A DNA stretch of 52,065 nt from Shewanella sp. NFH-SH190041 (GCF_024363255.1 NZ_AP026071.1:1-52065); one strand, 5' to 3'; positions 27,824-36,008 are shown, counted from the first letter of the stretch. Notes: a model not told the origin generated them from the sequence alone. Translations and numbers: made by a program.

Positions 27824-28238
27824 TTTCAATCAGTACCTTTACAGATGAGGGGATATCGGGGGCCACACGATGCACCTTGGCTGGTAGCTGATCCAATATC
27901 CCGGCAACCTGTGCCGCTTTACCCGCTGTTAACGCCACAATCAAATCTATACCGGCCATTTCCCCCAGCTTACCCAGCACATCCAGCTCTAACTTATCGG
28001 CCCGCAATTTGGCATAACGCTCATCGTGAAAATCCGTGCCGCCTGCAGGGGTGTCAGCATCAACATCGGGGCCAGTTTTAATCTGCTTTTTAATGTGGCG
28101 AATATAATCACTGACGCAGGTTTTTAAGCAGTATCCATTGCGGCCGCGCTTATCTGACAGCACCCCCTCTTTTTGTAAATTACGCACCTGCCGGGACGAT
28201 AGCCCCAACCAAGAACCGATTTCTTCCTGAGTCGCCAT
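27702..28238 (-). CDS. Terminase small subunit (lambda Nu1-like)
   Basis: 178 aa from ATG 28238 (lambda Nu1 is 181 aa). The N-terminal winged-helix pattern is TQEEIGSWLGLSSRQVRNLQKEGVL, which binds the cos site. The start overlaps the stop of the Rz1-like gene (TAATG). There is no non-coding space here for a separate cos site next to this gene. Confidence 0.85.
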   Translation of the reverse strand: MATQEEIGSWLGLSSRQVRNLQKEGVLSDKRGRNGYCLKTCVSDYIRHIKKQIKTGPDVDADTPAGGTDFHDERYAKLRADKLELDVLGKLGEMAGIDLIVALTAGKAAQVAGILDQLPAKVHRVAPDIPSSVKVLIENEIIAARNTAAEPLDLAPYLSQCPRESDISGVESGDSETA

Positions 28239-28561
28239 TATTGACTGCAATCCTCAAGCGCATAGATGTACAGCATTAACATTGTCAGCTGTTCATCTGA
28301 CCAAAATTGGCCGCCATCAATCTGGTGACTGGGGCGAGCGGGCGGGGTGATTAAGCTGCCCGCCGGAAGATCCAGCGGCTGGATCAACGGGGGCATCGGC
28401 GGGCAATTTCGCTGTGTCACTTGGCATCCGGCCAAAATGCTGATGCACAGCAACACGGGGATTGTTTTTAGCCTGCTTAGCCTGGGCGCGGCGCTGCTGA
28501 GTCTGAAATGACCGCAGCAGCCCCGTAACCAGTTGCGCCAACAACAAAAACACTTTGCCAT
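28238..28561 (-). CDS. Outer-membrane spanin-like lipoprotein (Rz1-like)
   Basis: Up to 107 aa. It has a signal anchor and lipobox (IPVLLCISILAGC, cysteine near residue 46 of the longest form), then a proline-rich stretch (CPPMPPLIQPLDLPAGSLITPP) as in Rz1. It overlaps the Rz-like frame almost completely, which is the typical nested Rz/Rz1 arrangement. The true start may be inside the Rz frame, because the first 30 residues do not look like a signal peptide. Confidence 0.7.
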   Translation of the reverse strand: MAKCFCCWRNWLRGCCGHFRLSSAAPRLSRLKTIPVLLCISILAGCQVTQRNCPPMPPLIQPLDLPAGSLITPPARPSHQIDGGQFWSDEQLTMLMLYIYALEDCSQ

Positions 28562-28568
28562 ACTTCAT
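28317..28568 (-). CDS. Inner-membrane spanin-like protein (Rz-like, short)
   Basis: 83 aa with an N-terminal membrane helix (KVFLLLAQLVTGLLRSF) and then a basic, helical region. Lambda Rz is 153 aa, so the periplasmic coiled coil is short. Paired with the overlapping lipoprotein it would form the spanin complex that disrupts the outer membrane. Confidence 0.55.
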   Translation of the reverse strand: MKYGKVFLLLAQLVTGLLRSFQTQQRRAQAKQAKNNPRVAVHQHFGRMPSDTAKLPADAPVDPAAGSSGGQLNHPARSPQSPD

Positions 28569-28921
28569 TTCTTTGGGTTCAACGCTAAATACTTACTGAT
28601 AAACTCATGCACTTTAATCAGCAATCCACTGGCTTTTCCCAGTAATTCATCATCACGTTTGGTACTGGTGTACTTAGCCAGCGGCTCAAGAACCCGCACC
28701 AGCGCACTGGCCAAACCAATGACGGCAAACACAATCACAAGATAACCGGCCAATTTGCCGGTTAAACTCATGCCAAACAACGTAATGGCAAACTGATCAT
28801 AACTGGCCAGCAAAGCCACATTATCCTGAATGCCAGATACGCCGGTCAGCTCACTTGCCACCACGGCTAACGGCAGCATCATAAACACCAACGCCGCACC
28901 AATCACACGCAATATTTTCAT
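28565..28921 (-). CDS. Small membrane protein of the lysis cluster
   Basis: 118 aa. Signal peptide (about residues 1-22, ending VVAS) and a central membrane helix (about 58-76, AGYLVIVFAVIGLASALV), then a basic C-terminus. It lies between the lysozyme-like and spanin genes. A second holin, an antiholin or a lysis regulator is plausible; I see no diagnostic motif. Confidence 0.65.
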   Translation of the reverse strand: MKILRVIGAALVFMMLPLAVVASELTGVSGIQDNVALLASYDQFAITLFGMSLTGKLAGYLVIVFAVIGLASALVRVLEPLAKYTSTKRDDELLGKASGLLIKVHEFISKYLALNPKK

Positions 28922-28922
28922 G

Positions 28923-29438
28923 TTAGAGATCCTCTAGTAACGTTTCGCAAGATTCCAAATAATGAATAACTGTACCGGCGGCATTGGGGTGATATGAGTT
29001 AAAATATTTTTTCCAATAAGCAGCGCGGGCTTCACGACTAACCGGAATGGCCTCAGCCACGACCAGGTAACGAAGTCGCGCCCAAATGAAAGCCAGCAAA
29101 GGGTTGTAATCTAAGTCGCTGTGCTCCACCCGCTTAACATCTATACCGAAATCACGGGCAATTTTATTGCGCCAGCTGCGCTTAAAACGGGTAATACTGC
29201 CTGGGGCCAGCTCAAGCGCTTTTTCTTTCAGCCAATAAAAGGTTTCACTATCAATCTGTGTCACTCCGCGACCTGCGCCATCGGGTGACGGATCCATAAA
29301 CGTCCCCAGCTGTGTTTCAGCGCAAGCGGTTTCGATCAGTAATAAATCAGCTTTTTTGTTTCGACCATTGCCCAGGCAACGACACACCGCCTGGGCAATC
29401 TGAATTGCGTGGGCCTGGCTTACCAATCCATAAAACAT
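28923..29438 (-). CDS. Lysozyme/transglycosylase-like endolysin
   Basis: 171 aa. IETACAETQLGTFMDPSPDG (about residues 35-54) has a lytic-transglycosylase-like Glu-containing helix followed by GRGVTQI. NPLLAFIWARLRY is typical of the C-terminal lobe. No signal peptide, so it depends on the holin. Its start overlaps the holin stop (TGATG). The exact family is uncertain. Confidence 0.65.
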   Translation of the reverse strand: MFYGLVSQAHAIQIAQAVCRCLGNGRNKKADLLLIETACAETQLGTFMDPSPDGAGRGVTQIDSETFYWLKEKALELAPGSITRFKRSWRNKIARDFGIDVKRVEHSDLDYNPLLAFIWARLRYLVVAEAIPVSREARAAYWKKYFNSYHPNAAGTVIHYLESCETLLEDL

Positions 29439-29731
29439 CAGTGCAACCTCTTAATGTGAGCAATCAGTTTAATAAGCCATTCCATGGCGCGAACACCGCC
29501 CAGACCTGCAGCAGTGCCAACCAATACCATTTCAATAAAAGCCAGATGTTGCAGAACCCCAGCGGCCCACAATGCCATGCCACCTAGCAGGGCAAGGATC
29601 CATTCACCCCAAAATTTACGCCAATCAATCTGTTCACCATGGATAAGCTGTCGTGCAATAAACCCACTGGTAACGGCTCCTAAAATGGCAAACAGCCCTT
29701 TTAGTTGTTCCGGGTTTAGTTCTTCGCTCAC
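29438..29731 (-). CDS. Holin
   Basis: 97 aa with three hydrophobic stretches (about residues 10-27, 40-58 and 64-83) and a positively charged tail (IAHIKRLH), as in class I phage holins. GTG start with GGGGGT upstream. It is the first gene of the late operon, just downstream of a terminator (29750-29776). Confidence 0.75.
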   Translation of the reverse strand: MSEELNPEQLKGLFAILGAVTSGFIARQLIHGEQIDWRKFWGEWILALLGGMALWAAGVLQHLAFIEMVLVGTAAGLGGVRAMEWLIKLIAHIKRLH

Positions 29732-29740
29732 AGCACCCCC

Positions 29741-29776
29741 AAAAAAAAAGCCCCTTGCTTTGCCGAGCTAAGGGGC
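29741..29776 (-). terminator. Terminator directly upstream of the holin gene
   Basis: On the minus strand GCCCCTT pairs with AAGGGGC over a 13-nt loop and is followed by nine T residues (29749-29741). It would stop transcripts coming from the 34091-29992 genes before they enter lysis, packaging and head genes. This is where an antiterminator or a late promoter would act. Confidence 0.8.
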
Positions 29777-29991
29777 GGAAAAACGGACTAATGGCACAGG
29801 AAACACACGGAAGGCACAAAGTTACCAGCCTGTAAAAAAGGATATGTTACTAGGTGTCATATTTCAATACTTAAATAGTAAAATATTAGCATTTTAGTAA
29901 CAAATGACTATCCCAAGGCAAAACTAGGCCATCTTTAGCGTTAATGTAATATTTTAATATTGAGATATTGAGATATTCCTGCGGAATAACA
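29777..29991. promoter_or_regulatory. Intergenic control region with octamer arrays B and C
   Basis: 215 bp without a gene. Array B (29859-29898) has degenerate units ATATTTCA, ATACTTAA, ATAGTAAA, ATATTAGC. Array C (29949-29980) has ATATTTTA, ATATTGAG twice, ATATTCCT. Between them lies 29899-29948 with nothing obvious. A late promoter or the cos site could be here, but I cannot identify either. Confidence 0.6.
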
Positions 29992-30912
29992 TTAATCACT
30001 GGATAATCGCATTGCCTCATGAAAAACATCATCAGCAAATGGTGAGCAATCCGCTCCGCAGGTTGATACATCAGTATCATCTACAGTTGAAAAGTCGGAC
30101 GATTTAAATAGCTTAATAAGATCAGGGGTAGTCACAAAATTACGATACATTGTCCTTGGTGAATCCACATAAACGCCTCTGATTTTATTTTTCCCAACAA
30201 ACCCATAATTATTTTCAATATGTGCAGAGAACTTGAAAGCATCAGGAACGTCCCTCATCACCTGCATCAATTTCTTTTCAGACTTTTTAAAACAACCTAA
30301 ACAATTCCCAAGATGCTCCTGAATGCCAAGAGAAAACTCTTGATCCTCCCAAAAATTTAAAACATCAATTTTATCGGTCGGAAACATATCTACTAACGGA
30401 TAACATTTGTTTTGAATGGTTTTATGCCGCTTAATTCTTGTTGGCTCATCACATCGAATGCCAATCGCCGTCATATAATCAGGTAAAACTAACTCGCCTT
30501 TCTCAAACCGCCCTACACGCCAGCCTCGGCTTTCCACATAACTATGGATCGGATATTCCTTCAAATCCCGGGTGCAATGGGGATACCCTTTGTTTGGGAT
30601 GCCTTGCTTGATAACCATTTGCTCAAAGGGGTACTGGTTTCGACTTGCTGTTTCAAAAGTAACAACCTTATGAGTTGGCGCTAAACCTTTTTTATGATGA
30701 GTGACAGACTCAAGCCAAACCACGATCCCACCCCAACGCTGATCGCATTTATTCACAAACTCAAGCGTTCTTTCATGCTCCCAACCAGTATTAGCAAAAC
30801 AAACCAAAAAATTATATTCATGTGAATGTTCACTAAGGAGTTTATCAGTCATATACCCTGATGTTAGTCCCCCGCTAAAACAAACCAACATATTAAGTTT
30901 TTTCTTCGGCAA
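29992..30912 (-). CDS. PAPS-reductase-family (PP-loop ATPase) protein
   Basis: 306 aa. The N-terminal PP-loop is CFSGGLTSGYMT (about residues 11-22), a variant of SGGxDS with T for D. YPHCTRDLKEYPI (about 109-121) and CGCF-type CLGCFKKSEKK (about 202) are typical of phage PAPS reductase-like proteins. Such enzymes activate a substrate by adenylation; related ones take part in DNA or nucleotide sulfur modification. The start is probably TTG with AAAGGTG upstream. It sits among DNA-modification genes. Confidence 0.75.
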   Translation of the reverse strand: MPKKKLNMLVCFSGGLTSGYMTDKLLSEHSHEYNFLVCFANTGWEHERTLEFVNKCDQRWGGIVVWLESVTHHKKGLAPTHKVVTFETASRNQYPFEQMVIKQGIPNKGYPHCTRDLKEYPIHSYVESRGWRVGRFEKGELVLPDYMTAIGIRCDEPTRIKRHKTIQNKCYPLVDMFPTDKIDVLNFWEDQEFSLGIQEHLGNCLGCFKKSEKKLMQVMRDVPDAFKFSAHIENNYGFVGKNKIRGVYVDSPRTMYRNFVTTPDLIKLFKSSDFSTVDDTDVSTCGADCSPFADDVFHEAMRLSSD

Positions 30913-30959
30913 AATAAGTCACCTTTCCACAACAAAACAAATCTATCCGCAAGCGGCCC

Positions 30960-31451
30960 TCAAGAACCGGAATAATCCCCAAATTTCAGCATGAATTGAT
31001 AAGCCGCATATTCAGGTTCCCATACCTTGAATTGGATTTGATAAACCGGATAGGCTGAATCGGGCGTAATGGGTAAATCAAACTTTGCAGCCTCAGTAAA
31101 TAACATGCGCATATCAGCAGCTTTAACCAGCGGATGGCGCGTATTAACAGCAAAGTGACGATCAATTTCTGTGTGATACCAATCCTCAATTTCCTGATAC
31201 GCAGGCAACAAGCGTTTCAATGGGGCTGAGATATCACCAATATATGCCTCCGCCGCATCATGTAATAACCCCGCTAATTTTAATGCCGGGGGCAATTGCT
31301 CACTGACCAGAACGCAATGCTGCGCCACACTATAATTACCCACATGCCCGTTATAACGGTTAATGTATGCCAGCGCCTGGGCAATAGATTCAATATCTGG
31401 GGTAAACGGCTGGCAAAACTGGTGTTGTTCCCCGTTATTTAATGCAATCAC
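30960..31451 (-). CDS. HD-domain phosphohydrolase (YfbR-like nucleotidase)
   Basis: 163 aa. Metal-binding residues of the HD superfamily are visible: YSVAQHCVLVSEQ (H) and LAGLLHDAAEAYIGDISAPLK (HD, D). The pattern matches the YfbR/YedJ-type 5'-deoxynucleotidases, which remove dNMPs. GTG start after GGGAG. It overlaps the methyltransferase end by 17 bp, so these are co-translated. Confidence 0.8.
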   Translation of the reverse strand: MIALNNGEQHQFCQPFTPDIESIAQALAYINRYNGHVGNYSVAQHCVLVSEQLPPALKLAGLLHDAAEAYIGDISAPLKRLLPAYQEIEDWYHTEIDRHFAVNTRHPLVKAADMRMLFTEAAKFDLPITPDSAYPVYQIQFKVWEPEYAAYQFMLKFGDYSGS

Positions 31452-32469
31452 AATGACTCCCTAAATTAATGGTTGATATTTGTTGGCCAATCCAGCGCAT
31501 CACTGGCACCGCCATACTGTTGCCGATAGCCTGAATCCTCGGCTTATCTGGACAACATTCTGCTGGTTCACCCCGCCAAGGAATCCGAGTGTAGTTATCA
31601 GGCATCCCTTGCAACCTTTCACGCTCAACTGGCAGCAAAGAACGAATCCCGTTATCAAGGTGGTGATACACAATCAAATCTGTAGGGCCTTTGTAATCCC
31701 GAGCTAAAACTGTACTAGCCGTTATCCCAGCGCCATATTGACCAAAGCCTGTAAGATCAAAAACAGAAACATTTAAACGATGATGGCTTGATTCATCAGC
31801 GCTTGGCTCAGTAACGGATGATTCTTCCTTTTTAACCTCACAGCCCGCCTCAAAATCCCCACGCAAGCTTTCGGTGTCAGAAAATAGCGGCTGTCTATCT
31901 TCCCAATTTCCAAAATCTGCAAATACGAACACTCGGCGGCGGCGCTGCGGGACTCCGAAATATTGGGCGTCGAAAGTAGCCCACTCGACCAATCCGGTTT
32001 TACCAAAACAACAACCGGCCCCGCCCCACTTTTCGGGCATTGGCTGCTGGCTGCCAGATAACTGGCTGAGAACCTGGCAAAAATCCTGCCCTTCATTGCT
32101 GCTGAACGCACCGGGGACGTTTTCCCACAACGCAAATCGCAAGCCACAGTGTTTTCTTGCCCACCGGATGATTTTGATTGCTTGTTGAAACAAACCGCTT
32201 CGCAGGCCATTCAACCCCCCTCTTTTCCCTGCAATAGATAAGTCCTGGCACGGGCTACCAAACACAATGAGATCAAGCCCTCCCAGTGCCTTAATATCTT
32301 TTTCTTTGATATTGTTGATATCCCCTAGATTTGGCACAGCGGGCCAGCGCTCAGCCAACACGGCAGAGGCAAATGCTTCATTTTCACAAAAGGCAACTGC
32401 TGACCAACCTAATCCCTCCCAGGCTAACGTGGCGGCCTCAACGCCACTAAATAAGGATAAATACTTCAC
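31435..32469 (-). CDS. DNA cytosine-5 methyltransferase
   Basis: 344 aa. Motif I is LFSGVEAATLAWEGLGW (near residue 6), motif IV is GSPCQDLSIAGKRGGL with the catalytic Cys74, motif VI is WENVPG, motif VIII is QRRRRVFVFADF, and motif X is GNSMAVPVMRWIG. It would methylate phage DNA against host restriction. There is no restriction gene beside it. Its start overlaps the N6A methyltransferase stop (ATGA). Confidence 0.95.
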   Translation of the reverse strand: MKYLSLFSGVEAATLAWEGLGWSAVAFCENEAFASAVLAERWPAVPNLGDINNIKEKDIKALGGLDLIVFGSPCQDLSIAGKRGGLNGLRSGLFQQAIKIIRWARKHCGLRFALWENVPGAFSSNEGQDFCQVLSQLSGSQQPMPEKWGGAGCCFGKTGLVEWATFDAQYFGVPQRRRRVFVFADFGNWEDRQPLFSDTESLRGDFEAGCEVKKEESSVTEPSADESSHHRLNVSVFDLTGFGQYGAGITASTVLARDYKGPTDLIVYHHLDNGIRSLLPVERERLQGMPDNYTRIPWRGEPAECCPDKPRIQAIGNSMAVPVMRWIGQQISTINLGSHCDCIK

Positions 32470-33101
32470 TCTGCACCACTCCCCAACAAAATAAGCTCAT
32501 CCCGCGACAAGCGCGCAAGTGGCCTAGCCTCCCCTGGCCAATCACGATCAAAAATAATGACTGCACTGGCCAGCCCTGCTGATGTGGGCGCATCTTTTTT
32601 ACTATCTTTCGGGCGATACCACTCTGGTGCAGAAAAGGTAATCCGGCCCGCAATAAACTGGATAAAATCCGCATCGTCCGGCCACCAAGCCTCTGATGTG
32701 GCCGCCTTAACTAACAGTAAGATCTTGGCACCGGCATCAGCTTGCTGGCGGCAATAATCAATAATGGGGCACATCCCCGTAATAAATTGATCATCCTCAG
32801 CAAATGGCCGACTATAAGGCGGGTTAGCGTAAGCGGCACCACTCAAGCGTTTAAGATCTGCTGCTAAATCTTGCGTAAGCGCGTTTTGCCGGGCAGTGTA
32901 ATAATTTGGGTAAAGATGATTGCAATCATCTGCAAACATATCTAACACCACTGGCCCCAGCTGCGGCGCAAAGTGCCGCGCTAAGCCGGTAGCTATCTTT
33001 TTTGGGGTCTGCCATTGGTCGCCAATATCCCGCAATCTATGGTGTTTACGCTTTTGTAAGGCTTTAAGTTTTTTGGCATAACTATTTATTTTTGCTGGCA
33101 T
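32466..33101 (-). CDS. Phage N6-adenine DNA methyltransferase (Dam-like)
   Basis: 211 aa from ATG 33101 (a GTG lies one codon upstream). The phage Dam pattern is visible: GDQWQTPKKIATGLARHF at the N-terminus, LDMFADDCNHL (AdoMet site) and ANPPYSRP (catalytic xPPY, about residues 92-99). It starts in the stop codon of the 50-aa gene (TGATG). Together with the C5 enzyme it makes the virion DNA doubly modified. Confidence 0.9.
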   Translation of the reverse strand: MPAKINSYAKKLKALQKRKHHRLRDIGDQWQTPKKIATGLARHFAPQLGPVVLDMFADDCNHLYPNYYTARQNALTQDLAADLKRLSGAAYANPPYSRPFAEDDQFITGMCPIIDYCRQQADAGAKILLLVKAATSEAWWPDDADFIQFIAGRITFSAPEWYRPKDSKKDAPTSAGLASAVIIFDRDWPGEARPLARLSRDELILLGSGAE

Positions 33102-33253
33102 CACTCCCCCCCCAGCAAAAACACTGGAATAAGCCCTTGGTGATGCAAGGCAATCCCAACCACTGCCAAAATTAACGCTATCGCAAAGCAGGTAAAACTT
33201 TCAAAGAACCTGCAGGCGCAAGGTTTCATGCCACATTCTTTGCACTGACTCAT
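33101..33253 (-). CDS. Small Cys-rich single-pass membrane protein
   Basis: 50 aa, reading from ATG 33253 to TGA 33101. The N-terminus has CKECGMKPCAC (four cysteines), followed by one hydrophobic helix (about residues 21-37). The start overlaps the stop of the 141-aa gene (ATGA) and the stop overlaps the Dam start (TGATG), which argues strongly for translation. Function unknown; the cysteines may bind metal. Confidence 0.7.
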   Translation of the reverse strand: MSQCKECGMKPCACRFFESFTCFAIALILAVVGIALHHQGLIPVFLLGGE

Positions 33254-33675
33254 CCTTGCCCCCGGTATTTTTTATAACCACCTAACAACATAGATACCGC
33301 CTGTTGAAATCGTTGATCAGCATTGCCACGCTTTTCATCGTTCAATACCAAAACAAACGAATCAGCTGCCGCCTGTCTCACCTGGCCAGGCAATGCGGAT
33401 AAAATGCGCTGCACCTCCATATGCTTGCCACCTAATGGCAGCAAAGGAACCTCACCACCATGCTGGGCCATAAAGTCGATAAGAAAATCATTCGCAGCCT
33501 TGCGGCCCCGCTGCATATAAATAGATTGATATTGCTGACTGGCTGGGGATTGCTCGGCAGGGGAAAGGGCGGATAACTGGGCATCAATCCATTCCCGATC
33601 CGATGATGTGGTTCGGCCATGATAAAACAGCGGCATTTCTGGATCGGGGAAAAACGGTTTTAATGAATCACTCAT
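33250..33675 (-). CDS. Protein of unknown function upstream of the methyltransferases
   Basis: 141 aa, soluble. Helical C-terminal half (QVRQAAADSFVLVLNDEKRGNADQRFQQAVSMLLGGYKKY). Overlapping start and stop with its neighbours show it belongs to the 34091-32466 operon. No motif recognised. Confidence 0.7.
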   Translation of the reverse strand: MSDSLKPFFPDPEMPLFYHGRTTSSDREWIDAQLSALSPAEQSPASQQYQSIYMQRGRKAANDFLIDFMAQHGGEVPLLPLGGKHMEVQRILSALPGQVRQAAADSFVLVLNDEKRGNADQRFQQAVSMLLGGYKKYRGQG

Positions 33676-34091
33676 ACCGACCCCCTGGCTTTTTCCTGCT
33701 CATACTTCTGCCAACAGGTTTTAGCGATGTTGGTATGTTTTCTGGCAATCAATGAAATGGTGCTTTTCTTTACGCCGGTATCTCTGCTGATATCAACCCC
33801 ACGGTCGCCAGCATCCAAACGAGTGATAATTTTCATCATCATTGCCTGGCTTAATCTGTTGCGTTTACGGGCTGGCTTATCCCCCCCCACAAAGCTAGTA
33901 CAAGCTGCAACCTGAGCGTGAATATTGGGCAGCCCTGTATCAACAGTTACCGGCTTAGGCGGCGGGGAATAAGGTTTATCACGCCGAAAACCACCGCAAC
34001 TTAACTGATGCACCACAACCTGAGTGAAATCCTTATCACTGGCATCAAAACCAACCCGCCGGGGAAAAATTATCCCTTCACCGTCAACCAT
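33672..34091 (-). CDS. HTH regulator, first gene of the leftward operon
   Basis: 139 aa. A C-terminal helix-turn-helix is visible at about residues 80-120: RLSQAMMMKIITRLDAGDRG, then VDISRDTGVKKSTISLIARK. The N-terminal half is proline-rich. It has a strong site (AGGAGGG). It heads the operon that runs towards lysis and head genes, so a late-gene activator or antiterminator (Q-like role) is a reasonable guess. A repressor-operator-like palindrome (34120-34137) and octamer array D lie just upstream. Confidence 0.65.
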   Translation of the reverse strand: MVDGEGIIFPRRVGFDASDKDFTQVVVHQLSCGGFRRDKPYSPPPKPVTVDTGLPNIHAQVAACTSFVGGDKPARKRNRLSQAMMMKIITRLDAGDRGVDISRDTGVKKSTISLIARKHTNIAKTCWQKYEQEKARGSV

Positions 34092-34119
34092 AAGCCCTCC
34101 TTAGTATTTGTTTCCTATC

Positions 34120-34137
34120 CTAGTAATATTTTACTAA
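34120..34137. promoter_or_regulatory. Probable repressor operator, near-palindrome
   Basis: CTAGTAATATTTTACTAA differs at two positions from the perfect palindrome at 44333-44350 and 46023-46040. It lies 29 bp upstream of the HTH regulator. A half site (TTAGTATTTG) is at 34101-34110. Confidence 0.6.
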
Positions 34138-34173
34138 GTGTCAACATTAATATCACAAAGAAAGCGGAAATGG

Positions 34174-34205
34174 ATATTTTGATATGGGAATATTGAAATA
34201 TCGAA
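34174..34205. promoter_or_regulatory. Octamer array D
   Basis: Four units: ATATTTTG, ATATGGGA, ATATTGAA, ATATCGAA. It lies in the divergent control region upstream of the minus-strand HTH regulator. Confidence 0.65.
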
Positions 34206-34377
34206 AAATCTAACGCAAACAGACAGTTATATAAGTCACTGAATATAAAGCGGAAACGGAAACCAACCTTTTTCAACCAAAAAAATTTCGGATTTCCGCG
34301 CCCCCGCGACCCCGCACGTTAAAAATGGGGGTCGGGAGTACCTTTTCTCAAATATCTATTTAATCTCTATGCGGGCA
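34206..34377. other. Divergent control region, no gene
   Basis: The stretch has a GC-rich segment around 34300-34334 with GACCCC and GGGGTC forming a possible hairpin (34310-34334). The composition changes abruptly from AT-rich to GC-rich. A cos or origin element is possible, but nothing identifies one. Confidence 0.4.
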
Positions 34378-34498
34378 GTGACGTGCCACTCGCTGAGAGC
34401 GGGGCTGTGACGTGCCACATGGCGGGAGCCTGGCCGGCGGGTGGGTGTGACGTGCCACATGACGGGAGCCTGGCCGGCGGGCGGGTGTGCCGTGCCAC
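34378..34498. repeat. GC-rich repeat cluster with GTGACGTGCCAC motifs
   Basis: GTGACGTGCCAC occurs at 34378, 34407 and 34447, and GTGCCGTGCCAC at 34487. The last three are 40 bp apart and lie in a 40-bp tandem repeat (units at 34407-34446 and 34447-34486, differing at two positions). The motif is a near-palindrome with an ACGT core. The cluster is much more GC-rich than its flanks. It may be a cos-binding, replication or regulatory site. Confidence 0.75.
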
Positions 34499-34541
34499 AA
34501 AAGCGGGTGCGGGCGGTGGTAATACTTTAGGATGATTATTA

Positions 34542-34573
34542 ATATTTAAATATTTAAATATTGAAATATGCAG
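34542..34573. promoter_or_regulatory. Octamer array E upstream of the rightward early operon
   Basis: Units ATATTTAA twice, ATATTGAA, ATATGCAG. It lies 53 bp upstream of the first rightward gene (34627), where its promoter must be. Confidence 0.7.
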
Positions 34574-34626
34574 AGGGCAGGTTAAACTAAGAATCAAAGA
34601 TAAATATATATATAGGAATAACCGCA

Positions 34627-34971
34627 ATGGAAACAACATATAAAGCATTCAGCATTTACATTGAACCCAATGCAGATCGATATAGCGGGGGGTTTGAGTG
34701 GTCAGTGTCATTAAATGATGAAATCATAAGCGATGGGCTAGCATGGTCTGAAAGTGACGCAGAGGCAGCGGCCAAAGCCTTTGCCGATAGCTATAAAAAA
34801 ACACAATTAACAGTAAATGATTGCACTATGACAATAGAGCAAAGCAATCAACAGGAGGGCTTTTGCTGGAATTTAACGGATTCTGAGGGGCTTTTTATAA
34901 CTAACGGCTTTGATTATTCATTAGCTGAGTGCGTCACATCAGCAAAAGCAGCGATTGAAAAATATCTTTAA
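34627..34971 (+). CDS. Early protein of unknown function
   Basis: 114 aa, acidic. RBS AGGA. It contains two similar halves: GGFEWSVSLNDEIISDGLAWSESDAEAAAKAFA and later FCWNLTDSEGLFITNGFDYSLAECVTSAKAAI, which suggests an internal duplication of a beta-beta-helix unit. First gene of the rightward operon. Confidence 0.7.
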   Translation: METTYKAFSIYIEPNADRYSGGFEWSVSLNDEIISDGLAWSESDAEAAAKAFADSYKKTQLTVNDCTMTIEQSNQQEGFCWNLTDSEGLFITNGFDYSLAECVTSAKAAIEKYL

Positions 34972-34988
34972 TCATTAGGATCATAACC

Positions 34989-35204
34989 ATGAAATCTAAC
35001 AGCAAACCAGCCCCTGAATTAATCGCTATTACGCCAGTTTGTGATGGCCTATCTGAAATCAGTATCAGAATGGATCAGGACAGCTGGAGCGCTTGGTTAC
35101 TGCAAAACCTAAACATTACGACTGAGGATAACCAACACGATCAGGGCATTGGTTATGTCGTTATTCACAATCACCATATTGACGAAATAAAAGCCCAGTT
35201 TTAA
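34989..35204 (+). CDS. Early protein of unknown function
   Basis: 71 aa, 17 bp after the previous gene and probably co-transcribed. Acidic, no membrane segment, no motif recognised. Its stop abuts octamer array F. Confidence 0.6.
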   Translation: MKSNSKPAPELIAITPVCDGLSEISIRMDQDSWSAWLLQNLNITTEDNQHDQGIGYVVIHNHHIDEIKAQF

Positions 35205-35243
35205 TATTTAAATATTGAAATATTAAAATATCTATATATACTT
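35204..35243. promoter_or_regulatory. Octamer array F
   Basis: Units ATATTTAA, ATATTGAA, ATATTAAA, ATATCTAT, ATATACTT. Directly followed by the structured leader L1 and the J-domain gene, so it overlaps the promoter of that unit. Confidence 0.72.
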
Positions 35244-35252
35244 AAATTTATA

Positions 35253-35297
35253 GGCGGCCCGCTCGGGGTCAGCCACCAACCAGCGGGAGCTGAGACA
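35253..35297 (+). promoter_or_regulatory. Structured 5' leader L1 (two hairpins, SD in loop)
   Basis: Hairpin 1 pairs GGCGGCCC (35253-35260) with GGGTC-A-GCC (35266-35274), with one bulged A. Hairpin 2 pairs CAGC (35281-35284) with GCTG (35289-35292) around the loop GGGA, a GNRA-type tetraloop that holds the Shine-Dalgarno. ATG follows at 35298. The same layout occurs in L2, L3 and L4. Confidence 0.75.
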
Positions 35298-35798
35298 ATG
35301 AAAATCATTGACGCATTAAACATTTTAGGGTTATCCGGCACAGTAACCAAAGCCGAAATAAAAAAAGCATATAAAGCCGCATCATTGAAATATCACCCTG
35401 ATCGCAACCCTGCAGGCAAGCAAATGATGCAGGCTATCAATGAGGCATGGACGACCCTCAAAGAGCTTGATCAAGCCACTGCTGAAACCGAACAAACAGC
35501 GGGATCATACAACTGGGGCGAACAATTAAACAGCGCGTTAAACGCTGTGATCAGCTTGGACGGGGTAGATATCGAAATTTGCGGGAATTGGATCTGGCTG
35601 AGCGGTGACACCCGCCCCCACAAAGAAGCGATAAAATGCGCCGGGTTCAAGTGGGCAAAAAATAAAAAAATGTGGTACTTCCGGCCCGATGATTATCAGC
35701 GCAAGGGGCGCGGCAATTGGAGCATAGACAAGATCCGCAAGAACCACGGATCAAGCAAAGTCAAAACCCAAACCCGCCAAGCCATCGCCGCCCACTAG
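35298..35798 (+). CDS. J-domain (DnaJ-like) protein
   Basis: 166 aa. N-terminal J domain (about residues 1-55) with the HPD motif in YHPDRNPAG, needed to stimulate Hsp70 ATPase. The C-terminal part (about 90-140: ICGNWIWLSGDTRPHKEAIK and KMWYFRPDDY) is a domain common in phage and plasmid J proteins. It may recruit host DnaK to replication or partition complexes. Expressed from leader L1. Confidence 0.85.
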   Translation: MKIIDALNILGLSGTVTKAEIKKAYKAASLKYHPDRNPAGKQMMQAINEAWTTLKELDQATAETEQTAGSYNWGEQLNSALNAVISLDGVDIEICGNWIWLSGDTRPHKEAIKCAGFKWAKNKKMWYFRPDDYQRKGRGNWSIDKIRKNHGSSKVKTQTRQAIAAH

Positions 35799-35811
35799 AA
35801 AGGATTGCCAA

Positions 35812-35946
35812 ATGATAAAGCGCAGCGCCGAGATCATCATTATTGTTGTCACTGTCACCCTAGCCGCCGCCACCTATGGCAGCGCCTGCGCCGCACTATG
35901 TGGCACAATTGGCGGCCTTTACTTATTAACAACCCCCCGCCCCTAA
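35812..35946 (+). CDS. Small membrane peptide
   Basis: 44 aa from ATG 35812 with AAGGA upstream, 13 bp after the J-domain gene. One hydrophobic helix (about residues 7-22) and two cysteines. Function unknown. Confidence 0.55.
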   Translation: MIKRSAEIIIIVVTVTLAAATYGSACAALCGTIGGLYLLTTPRP

Positions 35947-35990
35947 TGTGGGGGTTTACCTTGGGATCTTGTATAGGGTGCCAAGGTAAA
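35931..35990 (+). terminator. Overlapping hairpins, possible terminator
   Basis: AACCCCC (35931-35937) can pair with GGGGGTT (35950-35956), and TTTACCTTGG (35955-35964) with CCAAGGTAAA (35981-35990). The two stems share bases and so exclude each other. There is no T-run, so termination is uncertain. Confidence 0.45.
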
Positions 35991-36008
35991 CCAAAGGCTG
36001 ATGTTTTA